Assembly: GCF_030123325.1 (NCBI RefSeq)
Contig: NZ_CP126106.1
Coordinates: forward strand, 4,988,001 to 5,052,000
Length of the DNA: 64,000 bases
Origin: Peribacillus simplex
Lineage (GTDB): Bacteria > Bacillota > Bacilli > Bacillales > DSM-1321
Reading direction: 5' to 3'
Shown: positions 46,201-53,559 of the stretch, piece by piece
Layout: each line of letters starts with the position of its first letter
Position numbering within the stretch: the stretch's first letter is position 1
Made by a program: the position numbers and the translations under genes
Notes under the pieces: model-generated
Seen by the model: the letters and a program-made list of their open reading frames with translations, nothing else
Database searches by the model: none
Told to the model about the DNA's origin: nothing

Positions 46201-48403
46201 GATTTTCATCGTCGTATATTAGTCTTCCCCTGAAAAGAGGACCATCTTTTAATGAAAATACCTTAATGTTCTCTTTTGCAACTTCAAATACAGGTCTACG
46301 TATATTCAATGTTTCAAAGTCAAGATTAACGGTTTCATGAATTACTTGCCTTACACTCTCACCCTTTAACTCAAACGTTGTTCTAAGAGCTTCATGTCTC
46401 CCAACTAGTTTCTCGAAAGCATTATAAAGCCGGTCTTCATTGACGATACCCTTCAATTCGTAAAGTAAAGGGATATTGTAATGCGTTCCCTCCACTATAT
46501 TGCACAGAGTATACATATTTTGCTGTGATGGAGATGCCTCATAGAAACCTTTGTCTGCAGCTTTTTTTATAGAATGGCTACCGAGTTCATTCATTTTCTT
46601 GGTCGTTAGTAAGTTTGCTAAATCTTTAATGGTTGGATTGGCTAAAATATCTTTAATGGAAATAGCTATATTTAAGCTTTTCTTTAATATTCCGGATAGC
46701 CTTGCTGCTCTTAATGAATCTCCACCAAAGTTATAGAAGTTATCATTAACTCCTATCGTTTGAGAGTTAAAAAGTTGCTCGAATGCTTCTACCAATTTAA
46801 CTTCTAAACTAGTAGAAGGTTTCTCGTACGGAGTCTCATTTTTATATTGCTCCAAAGGGTTGGGCAGCCTTTTAGAATCAATTTTCCCATTAGAGGTTAA
46901 TGGGATTTTATCGACTTTTACGATAAAGTGGGGAACCATGTAACTAGGAAAGAACTTAACTAGTTCACTTCTTAGTTCCTCCGTGTCAAGATCTCCTTCT
47001 ACATAGGCACACAAGTATGTCACATTCATATCATCTTCTTTTGGAACGACTGTAACATTTATCACTTCTTCTCTTTGTGTAAACCAATATTCGATTTCTT
47101 TAAGTTCTACTCGGTGTCCTCGTATTTTAACTTGAAAGTCTTTCCTTCCAATATATTCAAACTCTCCACTATCTAATAAACGAACTAAATCACCTGATTT
47201 ATATAATCGTTCATTTTCGTGTTGTGGGCTTTCAATAAACCTTTCACGAGTAAGTTCATTTCTATGTATATAGCCTCTAGCAACGCCGACTCCAGCAATA
47301 TATAGCTCACCTATCTCCCCTTGTGTTACTTCCTCAAGTTGTTCATTCAGTACATACATAGATAGAGTGGGGATAGGAGCACCTATGTTACTGATACTGC
47401 TTTCCATATCGCTTGATGTGATTTCTTTGTAGGTTCCATGTACAGTAATTTCTGTAATACCGTACATATTGATAAGCTTCGTATCGGGATATCTATTATT
47501 CCATTGTGTTAACATAGAAGGTTTTAAGGCTTCGCCTCCAAATACTATATACCTAAGAGCTAAATCTGAAGAATTTCTTTCCATTGCTTCATTCATTACA
47601 TTATAGAAAGCACCTGGAGTTTGATTTAACACCGTAATTTTTTCTTTTTCTAATAAATTCAGGAATTGATGAGGATCTTGTGTTGTTTGCTTCGAAACGA
47701 TTACTACTGTTCCTCCGTATAGTAGAGCTCCGTACATTTCCCAGACTGAGAAGTCAAAGCAATAAGAATGAAACATTGTCCATTTGTCTTGGTGAGAGAA
47801 ATGAAATGGATTTTTACTATTTATTAAAAGTCTGACTACACTTTCATGCTCAATCATTACACCCTTAGGCTTGCCTGTGGATCCGGAGGTATAAATGACG
47901 TATGCTAAATCTCTAGGTTGATTAATAGGAGGTAAATTAGATTTGCTTTTACTCCAAATATCTTCTTTCTCCATGTCAAAAACATAAACAGAATATCTAG
48001 ATTCAAAATTCAAATTACTTCCATTCTCATTCTGTGTGAGAACAAAGGCAGCTTTACTATCAATAATAGTATTTTGGATTCTGTCTAAAGGATAGTCAGG
48101 ATCAATTGGCAAATATGCTCCCCCAGCTTTTAGAACACCCAAAATAGCAACTATCATATCAATGGATCTGTCGAAAAGTAAACAAACGATTGATTCACGA
48201 CCAACACCCTTTGATTGTAGGAAGTGGGCAACCTGATTCGCCTTTTCATTCAATGTCTTATAATTCATGGTTACTTGATTTAATTTAAGCGCTACTGAGT
48301 CTGAAAACTTCTCTGCTGTTTCTTCAAAAATGCTTACCAATGTCTTTTCGGGATATATCACATCTTCTTTTTCTTGCTGAATTGAGAACGACCTAGTTGA
48401 CAT
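40211..48403 (-). CDS. NRPS-1: A(Thr)-PCP-C-A(Val)-PCP-C-A(Cys-like)-PCP
   Basis: A 2730-residue initiating NRPS. It begins directly with an A domain (about 25-510), code D-F-W-N-V-G-M-V-H-K, one conservative change from the Thr code. PCP1 about 525-600 (FYNFGGDSLR). C2 about 615-1040 (LHHIICDG). A2 about 1060-1545, code D-A-F-W-I-G-G-T-F-K: Val, exact match to the known code. PCP2 about 1565-1635 (FFEIGGHSLK). C3 about 1655-2080 (FHHIIIDG, so ordinary condensation, not the DxxxxD of a cyclisation domain). A3 about 2100-2590, code D-L-Y-D-F-S-L-I-W-K: closest to Cys. PCP3 about 2600-2675 (FFEIGGNSLL), then an acidic tail likely to dock to the KS-ACP-C protein. No starter C or lipid-loading domain, so the N-terminus should be free Thr. 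ATG follows GGAGG. Confidence 0.94.
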   Translation of the reverse strand: MSTRSFSIQQEKEDVIYPEKTLVSIFEETAEKFSDSVALKLNQVTMNYKTLNEKANQVAHFLQSKGVGRESIVCLLFDRSIDMIVAILGVLKAGGAYLPIDPDYPLDRIQNTIIDSKAAFVLTQNENGSNLNFESRYSVYVFDMEKEDIWSKSKSNLPPINQPRDLAYVIYTSGSTGKPKGVMIEHESVVRLLINSKNPFHFSHQDKWTMFHSYCFDFSVWEMYGALLYGGTVVIVSKQTTQDPHQFLNLLEKEKITVLNQTPGAFYNVMNEAMERNSSDLALRYIVFGGEALKPSMLTQWNNRYPDTKLINMYGITEITVHGTYKEITSSDMESSISNIGAPIPTLSMYVLNEQLEEVTQGEIGELYIAGVGVARGYIHRNELTRERFIESPQHENERLYKSGDLVRLLDSGEFEYIGRKDFQVKIRGHRVELKEIEYWFTQREEVINVTVVPKEDDMNVTYLCAYVEGDLDTEELRSELVKFFPSYMVPHFIVKVDKIPLTSNGKIDSKRLPNPLEQYKNETPYEKPSTSLEVKLVEAFEQLFNSQTIGVNDNFYNFGGDSLRAARLSGILKKSLNIAISIKDILANPTIKDLANLLTTKKMNELGSHSIKKAADKGFYEASPSQQNMYTLCNIVEGTHYNIPLLYELKGIVNEDRLYNAFEKLVGRHEALRTTFELKGESVRQVIHETVNLDFETLNIRRPVFEVAKENIKVFSLKDGPLFRGRLIYDDENQKQYLFLDLHHIICDGVTVNILMEDLFALLEGKHLETKLLQYRDYSEWQNTRLNANQLKLHKEYYSELFRDGIPKLNLKTDFTRPMYPTFTGDTIPFTISSKLAGEIKAIATETGTTMFMVLLAAFNVFLARHANEDDLVVGTPFTGRENPDSNDIAGMFVNTLPVRSQPSGHKLFKDYLLEIKSFIFSSIEHSDYQFEQMVQDLEIDRNAGYNPIFTTMFAMQNFEVRSFKNNSLEGIKQPLYTDCSHFDMLLYAYEEENDVRFEWEYSTDLFKESTIKRYITQFTQLLTNISSHVNENISTLSFLTSEDKEIILNHFNNTETDYPAHSNIVELFAELWKEKPNKTILMKDGIGMTAKELDEHSDSVAQYLLSRGVKEEQPVGIMMEKSFEMIVTALGILKAGAAYVPIDQDAPLQRINFIVQDCKLAYILTNISGVNTDIVSELIRYDEIRLADIKKYDLPIRKTNSLAYIIYTSGSTGQPKGVLIEDQNIIRLVKGVEYIDFSNHQNLLMTGSFSFDASTFEIWGSLLNGLTLTLLDKEKLLDAKEFARVIEDYQIDIMWLTSPLFNQLINENTSLFSHVKTLIVGGDVLSSQHICIAMKNSPNLQIINGYGPTENTTFSTTYTIKEEISSNISIGKPISNSTAYVVDLHTNELLPIGQIGELWVGGTGVARGYLNQDGLTNEKFIDNPFSAEGKVYKTGDLARWNDDGTLEFYGRIDNQVKIRGYRIELGEIESTIRKHDQVNEVVLNRISDDNEYALCAYYVSDMKLEEERIREYLAKRLPNYMVPKYVVRIDVMPLNKNGKIDKGRLPSPFMKKVKPNQLQELTETQTKLVGIWKSVLSDTVEFGIKDSFFEIGGHSLKAITLLAKINKEFNVNFSMKEIFRMQTVEDFSCGIERISENEKYHTIMPSAERAYYPVSPAQKRLFILNEIYPNKKVYNIPVYYKLNQPLNVELLEHCVNELMKRNEVLRTTFALENNEPVQMVHKDAKITVESKLLSSKQKDDYFANFIQEFDITKLPLFRVEYIEVDESEYYLLIDFHHIIIDGISIDYYLNELLNMYVGKDVPTLSIQYKDYSSWLSTEHVKESINKQSEYWLKQFEDEPTLLDLSTDKQRPVVPIFEGNTITFDIHRSIEKRLRELANGSKTTLFTVMFAAFNILLSKYTRQEDIIVGTTVSGRNHPDVDNMLGMFVNTLAIRSFPKKEKTFDQFLKETHDLLMKSYVNQDYPFEELIEKLEINRNLDRNPLYNVMFSMNNIASKKYKVDGLSLEPLKSSYPFSKIDLTMFMNESDDNLSFSIEYSTSLFNEETIRQLGSHYIHIVESIMQLDSFQLKDLKITTPAEEEKLLVEFNNTERDYSREKLIHQLFEEKVKELPDAVSLEGPSYVVTYQELNKRANQLAHFLRGNGTTSSNEYVAIMLDRSPNMVTSVLAILKAGLAYVPIDPSWPMERIKHIVRSLGVKEMITESHYVDSIQELGLNTTIVLSVSDSASVVEGVAYLNEIEQLPTTNLMPLNNSNSIAYVIFTSGSTGQPKGVTVKHKPVVNLIEWVNSTFSVGTSDKLLFVTSLCFDLSVYDILGILAAGGSIRIAGDSEVRDPQQLVKIVFEENITFWDSAPAALQQLTSYFPDHKIKTSLRLVFLSGDWIPITLPTKLKEVFKGIEVISLGGATEATIWSNYYPIKEVKKDWKSIPYGKPIKNAKYYILDSELSPCPIGVPGELYIGGECLASGYANAPELTSSRFITNPFVEGDYNVMYKTGDLARWLRDGNMEFLGRIDHQVKIRGYRIELGEIEYHLLNHPDINEAITVIKQDDLKNAYLCTYYTSSKNVSESDLKKYLSSKIPEYMVPSILYLLDEIPVTSNGKLDRGALPEPKRILSLDNYRAPKTNTEHLILDIWKELLKLDDIGVDDKFFEIGGNSLLLVQMHQRIESIFPGKVNVVDLFTYPTVSEIASILVDVESNTNNGDTPLDIDDVFEKLESGSIGLDQALEELLE

Positions 48404-48439
48404 TGTCTAAACCTCCTTCAGTATAAAATTATTAAAATG

Positions 48440-49159
48440 TTAGCAATTAACTAAATATTTAGTGCATACGTCGTTAACATAATCAATTACGTCTTTTGAA
48501 TTGGAATCAATAAAGAAATGATCCCCTTCAATTTCCTTGTAAAAACAACTCGAGGATGTATGATTATCCCACTCCATAAGGCTAGATCCACTCGTAATCA
48601 TATCCTTCGATCCATACATGATATAAATATCATTAGCAAAAGGAGTACCAGGAACATGTTCATATGTTTCTACTAATTTAAAATCTGATCTTATGATTGG
48701 TAGAAATAAGGATAAAAGTTCTTGGTACTTTGAAAACTCTGGCTTAATTCCACCTAGCTTCTGAAGCTCTTGCAACATTTCATCATTTGGTAGCGTATGA
48801 ATATTGGTGCCCAATTTCGCATGAGGGGGATTTTTTCCTGAAAAGATTAGGAACTCTGGCACCTTATTATCTTCTTCAATTAGTTTCTTTGCTAGTTCGT
48901 ATGCTAGTATACTGCCCATGCTATGGCCCACAATCGCAAATGGGGATTCCGCTACAGATTCGTAACTCTTTAAATAAATATCTTCCAGAGCTTCATTGAG
49001 GTTATTATATAAGGGATCCTGCATCCGTTTACCTCTCCCTGAAAGCTCAATAGGTACAATATTCACTCCACCTATCACTTCATTCTTCCACTTCGTATAG
49101 ATATTTTCTGATCCACCCGCATAAGGAAGACATAAAAGGTTTAATGATTTGTTATTCAA
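48440..49159 (-). CDS. Type II thioesterase of the cluster
   Basis: A 239-residue alpha/beta hydrolase of the SrfAD/GrsT type. LLCLPYAGGSENIYTKW at the N-terminus, nucleophile in IVGHSMGSILAYELA, and the late His in GDHFFIDS. Such enzymes remove wrong acyl groups from carrier domains and do not release the product. It starts at a TTG with a strong GGAGG eight bases upstream and is the first gene of the main operon, 36 bp before NRPS-1. A terminator and an AGAACTAGTTCT palindrome lie upstream. Confidence 0.92.
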   Translation of the reverse strand: MNNKSLNLLCLPYAGGSENIYTKWKNEVIGGVNIVPIELSGRGKRMQDPLYNNLNEALEDIYLKSYESVAESPFAIVGHSMGSILAYELAKKLIEEDNKVPEFLIFSGKNPPHAKLGTNIHTLPNDEMLQELQKLGGIKPEFSKYQELLSLFLPIIRSDFKLVETYEHVPGTPFANDIYIMYGSKDMITSGSSLMEWDNHTSSSCFYKEIEGDHFFIDSNSKDVIDYVNDVCTKYLVNC

Positions 49160-49225
49160 TTGATATACCTCCTTTTATTTCTTTTGTTCTCTATGAATCC
49201 ATACCTTCTAAAGATTCGACTGGCT

Positions 49226-49237
49226 AGAACTAGTTCT
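49226..49237. promoter_or_regulatory. Palindrome in the leader of the main operon
   Basis: AGAACTAGTTCT is a perfect 12-bp palindrome in the 135 bp between the terminator behind the P450 gene and the thioesterase start codon. A weak promoter candidate (TTGCAA, 16 bp, TATGAC on the minus strand) lies above it near 49293-49266. It could be an operator for the NRPS/PKS operon. No regulator gene was found inside the cluster. Confidence 0.35.
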
Positions 49238-49294
49238 TTTTATAAAATCCAACTTCTACTTCTCTAGTGTCATATTAAATCTCACCGTTTTTGC

Positions 49295-49338
49295 AAAAAA
49301 AAAGAATCGAGGTTTGTGAAAACTTTGATTCTTTTTTT
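49295..49338 (-). terminator. Terminator between P450 and thioesterase genes
   Basis: AAAAAGAATC and GATTCTTTTT form a ten-base stem with T-runs on both strands. On the minus strand it follows the P450 gene. The P450 is therefore probably transcribed apart from the thioesterase-NRPS operon, or with read-through. Confidence 0.75.
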
Positions 49339-49423
49339 AAAAAACAACTTTCGTTTCTTCAAAACCCTAGAAAATTAGAATTACTTAAGGTGTATGTATG
49401 TTTATCTACACGCTTCTAATTCC

Positions 49424-50677
49424 TTAATATGTTTTAACCTTATGTTTGACTTTCCCTTTTATCGGGAAGTGTTTAATGCCACCTATAAAATTCGAGCTAA
49501 GATGTTCTACCTCTCCACACAGTTCAAAACCAGAAAATGTTTCAAATAGTTCATTAAATAAGATCTCCAGTGTTTGTCTTGCTGCTAAATGTCCCATGCA
49601 ATAATGAACACCGCTTCCAAAAGAGATATGGGGGTTATGCTTTCTTCTATAATCAAATTTATAAGGATTCTCAAATATCTCTTCGTCTCTATTAGCAGAT
49701 GCAATCCATGATACTACTGCTTCACCTTTTTTAATTTTTTGTTCTCGAATTTCAGTATCTTCAACCGCATATCTCATAATATGGCTAGCAGGTGATGACC
49801 ACCTTAAACTCTCCTCAATACCAGTCTTTAAGAACTCTGGATGTCTAGACCATTCTTCAAAGCCACCTTGCTCCATCATCGTATAAATTGTCGCACTAGG
49901 AACGTGAGGAGTTGTTACAGTTGCTCCAAGCAAAAGCGTATAACAGTTGGCTAAAATGGCACCGAAATCTAAAGGGTCATCATCAATCATTTGATTTAAC
50001 AGTATGCCTAATACTTCATCCTCTTCCCAATCATCCTTTTCCATGATTAGATCTCCAAAATAGCTAAATATCTCCTGATGGGCATATTGTAACGTAGCTT
50101 GAGGTCCTTCTTCTAATTGATACTTTGGATCATCTGGAGCTATTGACATTGCCGTTAGTTGCGTGATTAAAGACCAATCTTTGGCTGGCAACCCAAGAAT
50201 GGCACCTGCCACAGCAGTAGACAGCGCAAACATTCCCTGGGCGAAGTCAATTACCTCACCCTCTACAGCAGGCAATAACAATTTACGTACCTCTCCTTTG
50301 ATAACATCGACATGCTTTGTTAAAGACTTGTGAGTAAATCCTTTTTGCATAGGACGTCGCAACTTTGAGTGGCGCGGCGGGTCCGTCACAGTGACTTGCT
50401 TCCCACCTGCTGGATCGTCTGTTCCCAACAGATTTAAGAGCGTGCCTCTTTCTGACGTGAAATCTTTGTGATTACTTAAAACACTTTTAACGTCACTATA
50501 TTTAGTAACAGACCAAAAACCTAAGCCACTTTCAGTTTCTGTCCAGTGTATAGGTGCTCTTTCTCTCATTGCATGCCAAATAAGATGGACATCCTCATTA
50601 CTATGTAATTTCGGGTCTGCTAAGTTGTACTCCCCAATATTAATATGGGATGAGTCTTTTGGATAAGTTAACTTCAT
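49424..50677 (-). CDS. Cytochrome P450 tailoring enzyme
   Basis: A 417-residue soluble bacterial P450. Heme loop FGSGVHYCMGHLAARQ with the Cys ligand, K-helix EESLRW (ExxR), and I-helix LLLGATVTTPHV. In the I-helix the acidic residue that normally precedes the conserved Thr is Val, which suggests an altered proton path or a substrate-assisted reaction. It probably oxidises the peptide or a carrier-bound residue of the cluster. The start is the ATG at 50677 with GGAGGAG, seven codons inside the longest frame. No ferredoxin or reductase gene is nearby. Confidence 0.9.
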   Translation of the reverse strand: MKLTYPKDSSHINIGEYNLADPKLHSNEDVHLIWHAMRERAPIHWTETESGLGFWSVTKYSDVKSVLSNHKDFTSERGTLLNLLGTDDPAGGKQVTVTDPPRHSKLRRPMQKGFTHKSLTKHVDVIKGEVRKLLLPAVEGEVIDFAQGMFALSTAVAGAILGLPAKDWSLITQLTAMSIAPDDPKYQLEEGPQATLQYAHQEIFSYFGDLIMEKDDWEEDEVLGILLNQMIDDDPLDFGAILANCYTLLLGATVTTPHVPSATIYTMMEQGGFEEWSRHPEFLKTGIEESLRWSSPASHIMRYAVEDTEIREQKIKKGEAVVSWIASANRDEEIFENPYKFDYRRKHNPHISFGSGVHYCMGHLAARQTLEILFNELFETFSGFELCGEVEHLSSNFIGGIKHFPIKGKVKHKVKTY

Positions 50678-51614
50678 ACCGCTCCTCCATTTATTCATTT
50701 TGAAAATACATTCCTGCTGCTTGCACTAAATATGAATACTTTTCACTTCAATTGGGAATAGCAAAATTTTTATTCCATGATTGAAAGAATGAATGATAAA
50801 CATCAAGAAATTAGTTGAATTTAGAATTGAAAAAGTTTATTTCTAGGAACGAAACTATTTATTCTTAAGTTGTTGGCTCCTTACTCTGGTCATCATCCGT
50901 TTCGACTAGTACAGTAACACTTGTTTTTCGTGATCACCATTGTTTTTATTTTTCGGAAAATAATAGTACTACTCTTCAGAGACTCCAATTCTGTAAGATG
51001 TAATCACCCTTCTGAAAATCCCATCTCATACCCTTATATATTGATATTTTTAAATATCAATATATTTAAATAAAATACAACTAATTGTCTATTCTTTATT
51101 GGATAAGAGTTTTTTAAATTATTACTTTAGAAAAGCACTTGCACCATTATTATCGTTAAACTTATCTTTCCATCTTCCAGAAACGTATATTTTGAATATT
51201 TATATATTAAATAAATGAATGCGATTAAATTAATTAACATAAAAAATGTAAAATATTTGCTCTTTTAGATTATAACACCATTTTTCTTTATTTGAATAAA
51301 AAATACAAAAAAATATAAAAATGTTTTTATTTAACAGTTTTTATATCACTATAATTATTTAGTTAAATTATGAACAAATCTATTTTTATTCACATTTTTT
51401 CATAAATAAATATTATAAAAAGTAAATATGTTTTTAAAAAAATAAATCATCGTATCTTTTTCTCATCTAGATCATCAATATGTTTAATTTATCCTTCATC
51501 CTCAACCGCTGATTTCGTTCATTACTTTCCTTTATTTAAATTGACAATTCATAAAAGTAAAAGTTTTAAAGTTAGAATTCACAATTATGTAGAAAGTAAT
51601 AGTCTATATATAAT
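50678..51614. other. AT-rich region upstream of the P450 with a large palindrome
   Basis: Almost 1 kb without a supportable gene. A near-perfect palindrome lies at 51036-51065: TATATTGATATTT (51037-51049) and AAATATCAATATA (51052-51064), loop two bases. It may be a regulator site or a cruciform. The stretch presumably holds the P450 promoter and marks the right border of the cluster. Confidence 0.45.
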
Positions 51615-51659
51615 GAAAAAACACATGACCGAGGTATTTTAAATCCTCAGTCATGTGTT
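51615..51659 (-). terminator. Terminator of the GNAT acetyltransferase gene
   Basis: AACACATGACCGAGG (51620-51634) pairs with CCTCAGTCATGTGTT (51645-51659), one mismatch, followed on the minus strand by six T. It is nearly the same as the cluster terminator at 24062-24104. Confidence 0.85.
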
Positions 51660-51703
51660 CATGCATTAACCTTCTCATGATAATGACGTGTCTACTTACA
51701 TAA

Positions 51704-52231
51704 TTATTTAGGAAGAAAAGAATAAACATATGTATCATATACTTCACCATTTTGGTACATATAGTTTTTTAGGACTCCTTCTTGTTGAAATCCCATTTTT
51801 TTAAGTAAATTGTTTGACGATACATTTTCAATAAAAACTACAGCACCAATTCTCGTTAAACCTAGAGTTTCCGATCCGTATAAAAGAATTTTCGAGACTG
51901 CTTCAGTCATATATCCCTTTCTCCAATGGTCAGGGTGAATTTCGTAACCTATTTCAGCACGTTTATGTTTAGGAGACCAAGCATTAAATCCAATTGTTCC
52001 TATCAACCCTTTTTCTCCTTTTCTTTCAATCCCCCACCTTATTCCTCTTTTTTCCTTTAAACTTTTAGAAAAAAATTCTACAAATCCGTTGGCTTGTTCG
52101 ATGCTCTCTAATTTGTCTTGACCATAAAAACGTAAGACGTTAGCGTTAGAAAAACAAGAGAAAAGGGCATCTGCATCCTTATGAGTTATTTCTCTCAAAA
52201 TGAGTCTGTCTGTTTCTAAATTAGGAAACAT
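51704..52231 (-). CDS. GNAT-family N-acetyltransferase (RimJ/RimL type)
   Basis: A 175-residue acetyl-CoA-dependent acetyltransferase. ETDRLILREITHKDADALF at the start, the acetyl-CoA segment RAEIGYEIHPDHWRKGYMTEA (in two parts, near residues 90-110), and NVSSNNLLKKMGFQQEG near the C-terminus are typical of the RimJ/RimL group. Substrates in this group range from ribosomal proteins to amino-group drugs. Lying just outside the NRPS cluster and sharing a terminator type with it, the gene could belong to the same island (self-resistance or N-acetylation of the product), but that is speculation. The start ATG follows AGGAGG-like sequence. Confidence 0.88.
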   Translation of the reverse strand: MFPNLETDRLILREITHKDADALFSCFSNANVLRFYGQDKLESIEQANGFVEFFSKSLKEKRGIRWGIERKGEKGLIGTIGFNAWSPKHKRAEIGYEIHPDHWRKGYMTEAVSKILLYGSETLGLTRIGAVVFIENVSSNNLLKKMGFQQEGVLKNYMYQNGEVYDTYVYSFLPK

Positions 52232-52499
52232 TTAATATTCCTCCTATGAATTTATATATGGCAAATCAATAGATAATTATTTTAATTTGGTTCTTAATTT
52301 TTACTTTATCTGCGATAAGTGTAACCGTTTTTTTATATAAAAGTTAGGGGGGCTATCTTCTTATCTATGTTACTCCATCATTATTTATTGCCTCTCTCAC
52401 TCTTACCCTAAGTTTTATGGTAGGAGCCTATAAAATAAAATTAAAGACTACCTATTGGATATAAATGGAACAATCCATACTGTCACAATATCAAGTTTT
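52232..52499. other. Intergenic sequence with a broken membrane-segment frame
   Basis: On the plus strand (about 52277-52464) a frame without a start codon encodes hydrophobic stretches (ILIWFLIFTLSAISVTVFLY, stop, then SLFIASLTLTLSFMVGAYK). It may be a decayed small membrane protein. Nothing else is seen. Confidence 0.3.
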
Positions 52500-52760
52500 C
52501 AAAAATTTTACAAGGATTTTATCGTCAGAGAAACTGTTATTTTTATCTGTCACTTTGCCATTTAATAATTTTACCCCCAAGTAACGGATGGAATTTATAA
52601 ATATCACAAATTGAATGACACCCGCCACCATTGTTCCATGACCATCTTCATCAAAAGCAGAGTTCGGCCCACCAAATAATTCTGAGGCAATAATCGATCA
52701 TTTTAGAAGAGAATTAGTAGGAATGATGCCACTATCAATTCCCCCCTATAACAGGTGAAT
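52500..52760 (-). pseudogene. Decayed subtilase (S8 serine protease) fragment
   Basis: On the minus strand GIDSGIIPTN (Asp region, 52742-52713) and FDEDGHGTMVAGVI (His region, GHGT at 52643-52632) appear about 31 codons apart, as in subtilisin-like proteases. An in-frame TAA lies between them, the frame shifts just before the Asp motif, and no Ser region follows. It is a clear but short relic. Confidence 0.6.
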
Positions 52761-52849
52761 CGACCTCAGGTTGGATTGTCAACACTAAATCAAACCAACT
52801 TTTTAAGGGATAACTGCTAACGCAGCCTAAAGGTCCAACGATTTCGATT

Positions 52850-53398
52850 TCACAGCTTATTAAACCAGTTCACAAAGTCTCCGAATTCAAGTGGATGCTG
52901 AGCTGAGCTTGCGAATGTTGTTTGATTAGCGAACTCAGCCTTAATGATTTTAAATGTCGCCTCCTCGAAAGCTTTATCACAAGGGAAACCTTTCATACTT
53001 AGTGAACGACCATTCTCAATTATGGTTAACGTTTCGACAATCAGCTTGTTTTTAAACTCATTCCATCTATCATTGTGGAAGAGCTGATATAACGGAATTT
53101 CCCTTTAATAGATGCAAATGCTCTTGCCACAAGCTTGGCGTCCTTGTTAGGTTCTCTGCTAAATCCAATAATTTTCACGATTAAAGAGATGACAAAGATA
53201 CATATGTAATGCCATTTATTTTTGACTTTGACATATGTTAAATCACTAACCACTACTTTTTAATCTTCATGACCGATTTAATTCGTTAGCCTGGACTGAT
53301 TCGTTACATGAGGTCTTTTGCGGTTTGTACTAAGCGACTGTACAAGAAGAAACAAGCCCATGTTCTTTCATAATCCGCCAATTCACCTTTTGAAGATC
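52850..53398 (-). pseudogene. IS3-family transposase OrfB remnant
   Basis: On the minus strand recognisable pieces follow in order: NWRIMKEHGLVSSCTVA, then a stop; VVSDLTYVKVKNKWHYICIF (first catalytic Asp region); ISLIVKIIGFSREPNKDAKL (split); and SLSMKGFPCDKAFEEATFKI (final Glu region) ending VNWFNKL-stop. At least two stops and frame changes break it. It is unrelated in detail to the intact IS150-type copy at 8632. Confidence 0.8.
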
Positions 53399-53414
53399 GT
53401 AAGGCCTCTTTTCG

Positions 53415-53458
53415 AAATAAAGAGCGACTGCTAACTAAATGACAGTCACTCTTTATTT
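53415..53458 (-). terminator. Terminator downstream of the GntR gene
   Basis: AAATAAAGAGCGACTG (53415-53430) pairs with CAGTCACTCTTTATTT (53443-53458), one mismatch, loop 12. It lies about 100 bp beyond the GntR stop codon. The T-run is short. Confidence 0.6.
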
Positions 53459-53559
53459 TGTATGTTTCTGTTATCGTATTGTCAGTCTGAATAATAAATA
53501 AAACCTCCCTAATTCTTCCATGAAATCACCCACCATTTAGATAGAATTTCCTGCCCTCT

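Larger units (their letters stand above)
23285..50677. other. Hybrid NRPS/trans-AT PKS biosynthetic gene cluster
   Basis: Eight minus-strand genes run from the P450 at 50677 to the MFS exporter at 24125, plus a plus-strand PPTase at the far end. The assembly line has five A domains, two KS domains, no in-line AT, one stand-alone AT, and a terminal thioester reductase. Specificity codes read by eye predict Thr, Val, Cys-like, [malonate], Val/Ile, Asp, [malonate], then release as an aldehyde. No ketoreductase, dehydratase, epimerase, methyltransferase or thioesterase domain was seen in the line. The region is visibly more AT-rich than its flanks, has decayed genes at both borders and near-identical terminators at 24.1 and 51.6 kb, all consistent with horizontal acquisition. 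I do not recognise a named product. Confidence 0.92.

Noticed and set aside
40211..48403. Heterocyclisation (Cy) domain before the Cys-like A domain
   Set aside because: The active-site motif is HHIIIDG, typical of ordinary condensation domains, not DxxxxDxxS.
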